Below are positions 40,178-45,293 of a stretch of 64,000 bases of DNA, in pieces. The translations under genes were made by a program, and so were the position numbers. The DNA lies in IMG/VR virus record IMGVR_UViG_3300023176_005537, positions 1-64,000 of that record; one strand, written 5' to 3'. The notes beneath the pieces are model-generated. The model was not told where the DNA came from, searched no databases, and worked only from the letters and a program-made list of their open reading frames with translations. Within the stretch, counting starts at the first letter, position 1; every line of letters starts with the position of its first letter. The stretch comes from a virus.

Positions 40178-40273
40178 GGTAATGACAAGTTCGCAAATCC
40201 CCACCAATAGGGGATTAGAGACCTGCTGGAGAAATCACCTGTACCTGTGGGAAATCACACAGGAAATCACCTG

Positions 40274-40305
40274 TGTCACGATATGACACATATGCATGGT
40301 ATAAT
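40274..40305 (+). promoter_or_regulatory. Palindrome-type promoter 1
   Basis: 15-bp palindrome TGTCACGATATGACA, 11 bp, TATAAT. No -35 match at the usual place. Precedes the repeat-flanked ORF at 40416. Confidence 0.7.
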
Positions 40306-40344
40306 AAAAGGACGAGGCAGAGGAGAAATCACCCACACACGAGA

Positions 40345-40413
40345 AAACAGCGTTTTTCGCAAACACCGAGAAATAGGGGGGTTTGATTAGCACCCCCCCT
40401 AAAGGAGACTCGA
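40345..40413 (+). repeat. Direct repeat left copy flanking the 40416 ORF
   Basis: The block CGCAAACACCGAGAAA...GGGGGGTTTGATT..CCCCCC..CTAAAGGAGACTCGA recurs with changes at about 40594-40664. Each copy contains a G6/C6 hairpin around TTTGATT (40376-40399 here). Confidence 0.65.
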
Positions 40414-40415
40414 AA

Positions 40416-40637
40416 ATGTCCAAAGAAATCAAGCAAGTACAGGCACAGATTGGCGGCACACGCCCACAGGAAATCACCCCTGCACGAGCGCAAACCCCGC
40501 CCCTGTGGGCGGCAGCGATTGTCCTGCACCCGCAACGCAGGCAAACCGCGCTTGACTGGACACGGGTCATGGCGCACCCACGAGGGAACACGCCAGATCC
40601 CCAATTCCCGCAAACCCCGAGAAACACGGGGGTTTGA
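40416..40637 (+). CDS. Doubtful small ORF in the repeat region
   Basis: 73 residues with AAAGGAG 11 bp before the ATG, which supports translation. The protein is Pro/Arg/Thr-rich with no hydrophobic core (IGGTRPQEITPARAQTPP), and one iteron (40471) lies inside it. It may be a real small early protein or an accidental ORF in regulatory DNA. The only gene in a promoter-terminator unit between two direct repeats. Confidence 0.4.
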   Translation: MSKEIKQVQAQIGGTRPQEITPARAQTPPLWAAAIVLHPQRRQTALDWTRVMAHPRGNTPDPQFPQTPRNTGV

Positions 40638-40664
40638 TTTACCCCCCTCCTAAAGGCCACTCGA
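40594..40664 (+). repeat. Direct repeat right copy flanking the 40416 ORF
   Basis: Matches the left copy (40345-40413): CGCAAACCCCGAGAAACACGGGGGTTTGATTT...CCTAAAGGCCACTCGA. Here the Shine-Dalgarno-like AAAGGAG has become AAAGGCC and no gene follows directly. Confidence 0.65.
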
Positions 40665-40719
40665 TTTCATTTTGAGATCAAGGGGTTGGAGATCCCTGGA
40701 ATCCTTTTCTAGAAACGTG

Positions 40720-40751
40720 TGTCACGATCTGACACAGATCGATCGTATAAT
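40720..40751 (+). promoter_or_regulatory. Palindrome-type promoter 2
   Basis: TGTCACGATCTGACA, 11 bp (CAGATCGATCG), TATAAT. Three GATC sites. Leader stem-loop GGGC-aagaaa-GCCC at 40761-40774. Confidence 0.75.
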
Positions 40752-40806
40752 AGAGGGCGAGGGCAAGAAAGCCCCAGAAACCACACACCGATCAAAGGAG
40801 ATCGCC

Positions 40807-41046
40807 ATGAGGAACGAGCTTTGGGAGCAGCACGAGGCTTTCCTGTTACGCAATGGGATCAAGAGCTTAGGAGACGAGGAGGCTTTCCAGTGGGCGCACA
40901 ACGATCTACAATGGGCGATCTCCGACCTTCGCGTCTATCTCCGCAAGAACCCCTGCGACCGTCTCGCGATTGTGATCGAGGAGCGCAAGGGAGACCTCGC
41001 GAGGCTCGAAGAGGTCTGGTTTCTCGCTTCTGGGAAGCACCTGTGA
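40807..41046 (+). CDS. Small protein, unknown
   Basis: 79 residues from ATG 40807 (AAAGGAG inside GATCAAAGGAGATC). Helical, Trp- and charge-rich (AFQWAHNDLQWAISDLRVYLRK). A unit of its own between two palindrome-type promoters. No family recognised. Confidence 0.74.
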   Translation: MRNELWEQHEAFLLRNGIKSLGDEEAFQWAHNDLQWAISDLRVYLRKNPCDRLAIVIEERKGDLARLEEVWFLASGKHL

Positions 41047-41075
41047 CACGATCTGACACAGGTCGATCGTATAAT
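41044..41075 (+). promoter_or_regulatory. Palindrome-type promoter 3
   Basis: TGACACGATCTGACA (left half changed by one base), 11 bp (CAGGTCGATCG), TATAAT. The box overlaps the previous stop codon. Confidence 0.72.
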
Positions 41076-41130
41076 GTAGCACGAGGGCAAGAAAGCCCCA
41101 CCAACCCAAAACGATCAAAGGAGATCGCTC

Positions 41131-41403
41131 ATGAAAGTCTTCACCGTCTGGTTCGCTCAGTCCCCCGATCGCACCTTCCGCCTCTTCGATCGCTCCCCCG
41201 AAGGTGCGCCTCTCTGGTTCGTCACTCGCTCCCATGCCGTCGAATGGTGCAGGGACGAGATCTTCGGGGATCTCGATCGTCTTCCTGTCCCCTATTCCAT
41301 CGAGATCAGAGAGATCCACGTCGACGATCTGCCCCTTGAATCCCCGATCACATGGGACGTGGAAGCAGCCTGCGAAGGCTGGCACGAATCCAGTTGGGTC
41401 TGA
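41131..41403 (+). CDS. Small protein, unknown
   Basis: 90 residues behind AAAGGAG. MKVFTVWFAQSPDRTFRLFD, then WFVTRSHAVEWCRDEIFGDLDRLPV and a strand EIREIHVDDL: compact alpha/beta. No family recognised. Confidence 0.74.
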   Translation: MKVFTVWFAQSPDRTFRLFDRSPEGAPLWFVTRSHAVEWCRDEIFGDLDRLPVPYSIEIREIHVDDLPLESPITWDVEAACEGWHESSWV

Positions 41404-41445
41404 TTCCCCTTCAAAATCAACTGTTTACAAAATAGTTGAAAAAAA

Positions 41446-41476
41446 TTGTCAGAAAGATCCACCCCGATCGTATAAT
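41446..41476 (+). promoter_or_regulatory. Related promoter with half palindrome
   Basis: TTGTCA 19 bp before TATAAT; the GATCG-TATAAT end matches the palindrome family but the right half-site is missing. An A/T-rich TTTACAAAATAGTTGAAAA block lies upstream, as in the 31644 and 34942 promoters. Confidence 0.6.
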
Positions 41477-41519
41477 AGGGGGCAAGGGCAATTCAGCCCC
41501 AGAAAATGGAGAACACGCC

Positions 41520-42023
41520 ATGAGAGTCACATTCCGCACCTACAACACCAACCTTGACGGCTTCGCAATCTCCCACTGGCTCGACGATTTGCACCAATCC
41601 GAGGCTTGCTACTGGAACATCCTTCCCCGCTGGTGCTGGGAAACCAGCACCTTCCACACCGCCACCAGCGGCTACACCTACCGCCTCATGTCCAAGCACG
41701 ACCACTGGCACATGTGGGTCTACGAAGGCGCAGACAAGGGCTTCATGGCTCAGGCGTTCCTCCCAGACTTCGGTGGCTGGGAGGTCGTAGAGGTCGAAGG
41801 CTCCTTCGGCCTGTTTGTCGGGTCTTCCGCTCTGCTTCATTACCGCGAGGTGAAGGAGGGCAGCGGCTTCTACGCAATCTCTCACACCCTCACAGACCCA
41901 GAGGCGTGGATCAAGCGCAACTGGGGGTGGATCAAGGGCGAACCTGTCCCTGTTCCCCTCCATGAGGCTCTCGCAGAGCCTGTCGTCCGTCAATGGGATC
42001 GTGACCTGTACGGGGCGCGCTGA
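41520..42023 (+). CDS. Trp-rich protein, unknown
   Basis: 167 residues from ATG 41520 (ATGGAG upstream). Beta-rich with many Trp/Tyr (EACYWNILPRWCWETSTFHTATSGYTYRL, HDHWHMWVYEG). No catalytic motif. The stop is followed directly by an exact iteron copy (42025). Confidence 0.76.
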   Translation: MRVTFRTYNTNLDGFAISHWLDDLHQSEACYWNILPRWCWETSTFHTATSGYTYRLMSKHDHWHMWVYEGADKGFMAQAFLPDFGGWEVVEVEGSFGLFVGSSALLHYREVKEGSGFYAISHTLTDPEAWIKRNWGWIKGEPVPVPLHEALAEPVVRQWDRDLYGAR

Positions 42024-42068
42024 GAAATCACCTGCACATGTGCGAAATCGCACAGGAAATCACATGTG

Positions 42069-42100
42069 TGACGCGATCTGTCACAGATCGATCGTATAAT
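42069..42100 (+). promoter_or_regulatory. Palindrome-type promoter 4
   Basis: TGACGCGATCTGTCA (half-sites in swapped order; wider repeat TGTGAC/GTCACA), 11 bp, TATAAT. Iteron-like AAATCACATG just upstream. Confidence 0.72.
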
Positions 42101-42144
42101 AGAGGACACAGGGCAACAACGCCCACCAACTGAGGAGAGATCAC

Positions 42145-42435
42145 ATGCGAAAGATCACGCAAGAAGCCTTCACCGCTTGGAAGACCGGAAAATCATTCAA
42201 CAAATCCAACACCCGCGTCACCCCTGACGGATCGGTCTTCCTCCACGGAAACCAGATCGTCCGCGTCACCCCTGACGCCGTTCTTGTCTCTGACGGGGGT
42301 TTCGGCTGGTCGAAGACCACCAGAGAGCGTCTCAGCCCGTGGATCACGTTCTCCCAGAAAAACTGGGAGCCCCTGATGGATGGAAACCCTTACAAATCAG
42401 GTACTTGGGTGGCTCTCACCCGCAAGACTTGGTAG
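42145..42435 (+). CDS. Small basic protein, unknown
   Basis: 96 residues behind TGAGGAGAG. MRKITQEAFTAWKTGKSFNKSNTRVTPDGSVFLHGNQIVRVTPDAVLVSDGG: a helix then a beta meander; a KSFNKSNT-type 'AWxxGxxFxxxNT' pattern is common in small phage proteins of unknown role. Confidence 0.75.
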   Translation: MRKITQEAFTAWKTGKSFNKSNTRVTPDGSVFLHGNQIVRVTPDAVLVSDGGFGWSKTTRERLSPWITFSQKNWEPLMDGNPYKSGTWVALTRKTW

Positions 42436-42444
42436 CCTCAGCCC

Positions 42445-42491
42445 CTAACCCTTTGATTTCCTTTCATTTTTTCCCTTCAGGAGAAAAACCT
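42445..42491 (+). repeat. Pyrimidine-rich intercistronic leader, copy 1
   Basis: AACCCTTTGATTTCCTTTCATTTTTTCCCTTCAGGAG before ATG 42492, shown in parts: AACCCTTTGATT, a CT tract, then CAGGAG. Copies at 43147, 44353 and 44641. Confidence 0.65.
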
Positions 42492-42695
42492 ATGCATTTT
42501 CAATACTTTGTCGCTGCTGTCTGCCAGACCCTCGAAAGCATGGATCACCCGATCGAGAAGCTTCTTTCCCGCAGGGAGGCGGAAATGCTCCTCTGCGATT
42601 GCTTCGAGGCTGGCTGGACACCAGACCAAACGATCGACAAGGTTCTCTCTGATGCCCGCGGGGACTGGCTTTTCAACGATTTCTGGAGGGATTGA
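42492..42695 (+). CDS. Small acidic protein, unknown
   Basis: 67 residues from ATG 42492 (CAGGAG upstream). Helical (YFVAAVCQTLESMDHPIEKLLSRREAEMLL) with a conserved-looking end DWLFNDFWRD. Second gene of the 42069 transcript, behind the pyrimidine leader. Confidence 0.72.
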   Translation: MHFQYFVAAVCQTLESMDHPIEKLLSRREAEMLLCDCFEAGWTPDQTIDKVLSDARGDWLFNDFWRD

Positions 42696-42704
42696 TCCAA
42701 CGTG

Positions 42705-42736
42705 TGTCACGATCTGACACAGATCGATCGTATAAT
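42705..42736 (+). promoter_or_regulatory. Palindrome-type promoter 5
   Basis: TGTCACGATCTGACA, 11 bp (CAGATCGATCG), TATAAT; identical core to promoter 2. Confidence 0.76.
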
Positions 42737-42787
42737 AGGGGACACAGGGGGCAACGAAGCCCCACACAACGATCCAAGGAGATCACT

Positions 42788-43111
42788 ATGCAGTACCGCG
42801 AATGGCGAAAAAACAAAGCAAAATCAGACACTTCCTTCGTTTCGGCGTGGAGAGATTCCAGGGGTCTCCCGAAGCTCTCTGATGCCGAGAACAGCGAGCG
42901 TTTCGACAGCTACCTCTGGCTGATGCGCGAGCTAGACAAGATCGTGCTTCGCAAGATGCGCGCCGAAGAGCGCGAGGAGCGCGGGCTTTCCGGCTCCCTG
43001 TCCTTTGAGGCCGAGCGTCACGGGGAAAAGGTCGATTTCGACGACATCTCCCTCGACTATGCCGAAGAGGTCGACGTTGACGGCCTCACAGACGAAGACG
43101 TTGCTTTCTGA
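42788..43111 (+). CDS. Acidic protein, unknown
   Basis: 107 residues from ATG 42788 (CCAAGGAG upstream). Basic start (YREWRKNKAKS), long charged helix (RMRAEEREERG-like) and an acidic end (DYAEEVDVDGLTDEDVAF). No family recognised. Confidence 0.74.
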   Translation: MQYREWRKNKAKSDTSFVSAWRDSRGLPKLSDAENSERFDSYLWLMRELDKIVLRKMRAEEREERGLSGSLSFEAERHGEKVDFDDISLDYAEEVDVDGLTDEDVAF

Positions 43112-43119
43112 CCCTCACC

Positions 43120-43140
43120 ACCGCCCTTTTGGGCGGTTTC
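43120..43140 (+). terminator. Hairpin after the 42788 gene
   Basis: ACCGCCC-tttt-GGGCGGT then TTCCC. Weak U-tract; partial termination before the small membrane peptide. Confidence 0.55.
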
Positions 43141-43146
43141 CCTTCT

Positions 43147-43187
43147 AACCCTTTGATTTTCTTTTCCTTTTCCTCCAAAGAGGTGCT
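43147..43187 (+). repeat. Pyrimidine-rich intercistronic leader, copy 2
   Basis: AACCCTTTGATTTTC, a CT tract, then AAAGAGG before ATG 43190. Confidence 0.65.
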
Positions 43188-43189
43188 AA

Positions 43190-43288
43190 ATGTCTGAAAC
43201 AATTAAGCTTTTCGCTGGTGTCCTGATTGCTTCCCTCTTCTACTTCGCCCCCGCCCTGATTTTCTTCTTTTTGCAGCTTCCCTCATGA
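43190..43288 (+). CDS. 32-residue membrane peptide
   Basis: ATG 43190 behind AAAGAGG and the shared pyrimidine leader. MSETIKLFAG then a hydrophobic helix (VLIASLFYFAPALIFFFLQL). Its position behind the same leader as 42492, 44392 and 44689 supports it as a real second cistron. Confidence 0.6.
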   Translation: MSETIKLFAGVLIASLFYFAPALIFFFLQLPS

Positions 43289-43292
43289 CCTG

Positions 43293-43324
43293 TGACACGA
43301 TCTGTCACACGTTGATCGTATAAT
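43293..43324 (+). promoter_or_regulatory. Palindrome-type promoter 6
   Basis: TGACACGATCTGTCA (swapped half-sites; wider TGTGAC/GTCACA), 11 bp (CACGTTGATCG), TATAAT. Confidence 0.74.
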
Positions 43325-43375
43325 AGAGGGCAAGGGGGCAACAACGCCCCACACAATGATCGAAGGAGATCAAGC

Positions 43376-43807
43376 ATGAGAATCGACAGCTACGCAACCA
43401 AAGACCTTTTCCTCTTTGAAATCGCAGACATGGAGCGCAAGATCGACGCACACGTCGCAATGCGCGACCACGTCGACGCTTCCGGCAAACTCTCCGAGGA
43501 GATGGACGCTCTCTTCGCGTCCATCCTCACGCCCCTCCGCGAGGGGGTTGCAGCCCGCAAGGCTGCCATTGCTGCGCTCACAACGGCGGATCATCTCCGC
43601 CTAGCGGAGCAGGAAGAGGAGCGCATGCGCTTCGTGGAGACCTCCACAGAGGAGGAGGAGGCGATCAAAGCGGAGATCTCCTTCTACCGCTGCAAGCTCC
43701 TGCGTGAAGGGGGTTTTCGCATCCCTCTGGCCTCCAGCCCCGAAGCCGCGGGGGCTATGATGGAACGCATGGGCGAAGCGCACGACCTGCGACGTTTGCG
43801 CAATTAA
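43376..43807 (+). CDS. Helical coiled-coil-like protein, unknown
   Basis: 143 residues behind GAAGGAG. Nearly all helix, acidic, with heptad-like leucines (LFEIADMERKIDAHVAMRDHV, RLAEQEEERMRFV). No family recognised. Own promoter. Confidence 0.76.
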   Translation: MRIDSYATKDLFLFEIADMERKIDAHVAMRDHVDASGKLSEEMDALFASILTPLREGVAARKAAIAALTTADHLRLAEQEEERMRFVETSTEEEEAIKAEISFYRCKLLREGGFRIPLASSPEAAGAMMERMGEAHDLRRLRN

Positions 43808-43817
43808 TGCGGACATG

Positions 43818-43849
43818 TGTCACGATCTGACACTGTTGGATCGTATAAT
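43818..43849 (+). promoter_or_regulatory. Palindrome-type promoter 7
   Basis: TGTCACGATCTGACA, 11 bp (CTGTTGGATCG), TATAAT; leader hairpin GGGGC-aacgaa-GCCCC at 43859-43874 (approx.). Confidence 0.76.
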
Positions 43850-43898
43850 AGGGGAGAAGGGGCAACGAAGCCCCCAACACTGATCGAAGGAGATCAAA

Positions 43899-44309
43899 AT
43901 GGCAAACGCTAACTACCTGAAATATACCGTGATTCCCGGTCTCGCTGAATCCCTTCGCGAAGCAGACGAGCTTCAGGGTATCCTCCGCACCTTCCCCGAC
44001 CTCAGCCCCCTCAACAAGGGGCTGATCGAGGGTCGTTTGATCACCGTCAACGAGGCGGTGGAAGACTACTCTGCCGAAATGCGCGCTGAATACGAGGTTT
44101 CGGAGCAGTTGAACGCTGTGCGCGAATACCGCGCCGGCTTCGGGTCTTACGTCCACCCCACTATCGAAAGGTTCGTGGAACAGGAGATCACAGCCCTTGA
44201 GGCTGCTCTAGCCCTCGAAGAGGCTCGTAGCGACGGGGAACGCCTCACCTTCGCAAGCTTCGAGGATTTCGAGGCTTTCGTCCGGTCTACCTTCAACGTG
44301 GTGGAATGA
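43899..44309 (+). CDS. Acidic helical protein, unknown
   Basis: 136 residues behind GAAGGAG. Helical and acidic (ITALEAALALEEARSDGERL) with an aromatic end (FEDFEAFVRSTFNVVE). No family recognised. Confidence 0.76.
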   Translation: MANANYLKYTVIPGLAESLREADELQGILRTFPDLSPLNKGLIEGRLITVNEAVEDYSAEMRAEYEVSEQLNAVREYRAGFGSYVHPTIERFVEQEITALEAALALEEARSDGERLTFASFEDFEAFVRSTFNVVE

Positions 44310-44327
44310 CCGCCAACCCCGGAGCAG

Positions 44328-44350
44328 CCGCCCTTCGGGGCGGTTGTTTC
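44328..44350 (+). terminator. Hairpin after the 43899 gene
   Basis: CCGCCC-ttcg-GGGCGG then TTGTTTC. Followed by the pyrimidine leader and a membrane-protein gene. Confidence 0.6.
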
Positions 44351-44352
44351 CC

Positions 44353-44384
44353 AACCCTTTGATTTTCTTCACCTTTTCAGGAGC
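44353..44384 (+). repeat. Pyrimidine-rich intercistronic leader, copy 3
   Basis: AACCCTTTGATTTTCTTCACC, then TTTTCAGGAG, before ATG 44392. Closest match to copy 2. Confidence 0.65.
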
Positions 44385-44391
44385 AACAATC

Positions 44392-44637
44392 ATGGCTATC
44401 TCCCTGTCTTCATTGGCAAATCTCTTCTTCTTCGTTTCCCTCGCTGCCGTGGGCTTCTACGGCGTGATCATGTTCGTTCTGTGCGATCAATACGTCCGAG
44501 CGATCATGGGCTCCCCAGAAGTCGACGGCTACGAGGTGATCGAAGCCACCCCTTCGATCCTCCTCTTGTTCTCGGTGTCTCTGACCGGTTCGATCGTTTG
44601 GTTCGCTGTCGGCGGGTTTTGCCAGACCTTCGCCTGA
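44392..44637 (+). CDS. Small membrane protein, two TM helices
   Basis: 81 residues from ATG 44392 (CAGGAG upstream). Two hydrophobic helices (LANLFFFVSLAAVGFYGVIM, SILLLFSVSLTGSIVWFAVG) with a short acidic connection. Second cistron after the 43899 gene. Confidence 0.75.
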   Translation: MAISLSSLANLFFFVSLAAVGFYGVIMFVLCDQYVRAIMGSPEVDGYEVIEATPSILLLFSVSLTGSIVWFAVGGFCQTFA

Positions 44638-44640
44638 CCC

Positions 44641-44680
44641 CTAACCCTAACCCCTTCTTTTCTTTCACTTTTTTTCAGGA
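44641..44680 (+). repeat. Pyrimidine-rich intercistronic leader, copy 4
   Basis: CTAACCCTAACCCCTTC, a CT tract, then TTCAGGAG before ATG 44689. Most diverged copy. Confidence 0.6.
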
Positions 44681-44688
44681 GTTTCAAA

Positions 44689-45036
44689 ATGAAAAAGGCT
44701 TTCACTGTAACTATCGAGAATGGCTCAAGAATTGGCAAGGCTGTCTTCGAGGCTGCGAGCTTCGCGGAGGTTCGCCGGCAGTTCGCCCTGATGCAGCGTA
44801 ACGACGCGAATCTGAAAGGGTTTTGCATCGTCAAAATACAGGAGAACGAAAAGCCCCAGCGGGTCGGGCGTTTCGAACGCCCCGTTCTCAAGAGCGCGAT
44901 GGGCAGGGCGCTTGACGCTGCCAGCAATTCTAAGTCCTTGGGATCAAAGCGAAATCCGTTTCGCGATCCCAAACAAGCCGCGAAGATTCGCCGCGAGCAA
45001 AACGCGATCTTGAAAAAGGAGAACAAAAACAAATAG
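44689..45036 (+). CDS. Small basic protein, unknown
   Basis: 115 residues behind CAGGAG. Beta-rich start (KKAFTVTIENGSRIGKAVFEAASFAEVRRQFAL), then a strongly basic tail (PKQAAKIRREQNAILKKENKNK) that could bind nucleic acid. Last gene of the accessory region. Confidence 0.75.
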   Translation: MKKAFTVTIENGSRIGKAVFEAASFAEVRRQFALMQRNDANLKGFCIVKIQENEKPQRVGRFERPVLKSAMGRALDAASNSKSLGSKRNPFRDPKQAAKIRREQNAILKKENKNK

Positions 45037-45263
45037 TTAGAGGGGGGGCTCCCCCTCCCCCCCTATTCCTCGCCCTTCCGGAAAGTAAAATCCCCTGAGA
45101 GATCAGGGGGTTACAGGCGCGGCCTAGTCCCAACGACACACACAGAAAAATTCCACAAATTCGAACCCTTTCCAATGACTTCCCAAAAATCCAAAGCTTT
45201 CCAAAAGAAAGCCAAAGAGAAAAAATCCCCAAAAAAAAATTCCAAAATTTGAACCTTTTCAAC
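45037..45263. other. Boundary region between early-type and CTS-type genes
   Basis: No gene. It begins with a G7/C-tract hairpin (about 45041-45063), then CCCCTGA-gaga-TCAGGGG (45092-45109), a perfect 7-bp stem whose T-rich side faces left. A long A-rich stretch follows. The last 40 bp (AAAAAATCC..., AATTTGAACCTTTT) are shared with the sequences upstream of the CTATTTAT motifs at 47260 and 49560. Confidence 0.6.
45092..45109. terminator. Perfect hairpin, possible bidirectional terminator
   Basis: CCCCTGA/TCAGGGG with GAGA loop; read leftward it is followed by ATTTTA. It separates the accessory region from the 45-52 kb block. Confidence 0.45.
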
Positions 45264-45271
45264 CTATTTAT
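45264..45271 (+). promoter_or_regulatory. CTATTTAT motif (candidate late promoter)
   Basis: CTATTTATGATAAAC, 23 bp before ATG 45294, with AAAAAGG for initiation. Confidence 0.6.
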
Positions 45272-45293
45272 GATAAACAAAAAGGAAACCCCA

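Larger units (their letters stand above)
39947..40335 (+). repeat. AAATCACCTG iteron array
   Basis: All copies read in the same direction. Exact copies start at 39965, 39985, 40043, 40232 and 40264; another exact copy lies at 42025 and near copies at 40471, 42044 and 42057. Spacing is irregular (20 bp between the first two). Confidence 0.8.
39936..40415. other. Gene-free iteron region, candidate replication origin
   Basis: 480 bp with no convincing gene (the ORFs present are short, in several frames and full of repeats). It holds at least five exact AAATCACCTG copies (39965, 39985, 40043, 40232, 40264) plus variants (39947, 40009, 40064, 40252, 40326). Two TTTTCCACA boxes (40146, 40158) and one AAATCCACA (40169) sit 11-12 bp apart, one helical turn. 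It also holds G-rich tracts and one palindromic promoter at 40274. Tandem iterons plus phased DnaA-like boxes are what an origin looks like. Confidence 0.55.

Noticed and set aside
39936-40415. CRISPR array
   Set aside because: The repeats are 10 bp, irregularly spaced, and have no equal-length spacers; iterons fit better.
40672-41046. 124-residue version of the 40807 gene starting at 40672
   Set aside because: The extension covers a terminator-like hairpin and the palindrome promoter; the ATG at 40807 has the proper ribosome site.
41493-42053. 186-residue minus-strand ORF
   Set aside because: Opposite to the 41520 gene, which has a promoter, leader and ribosome site; GC-rich DNA gives long antisense frames here.
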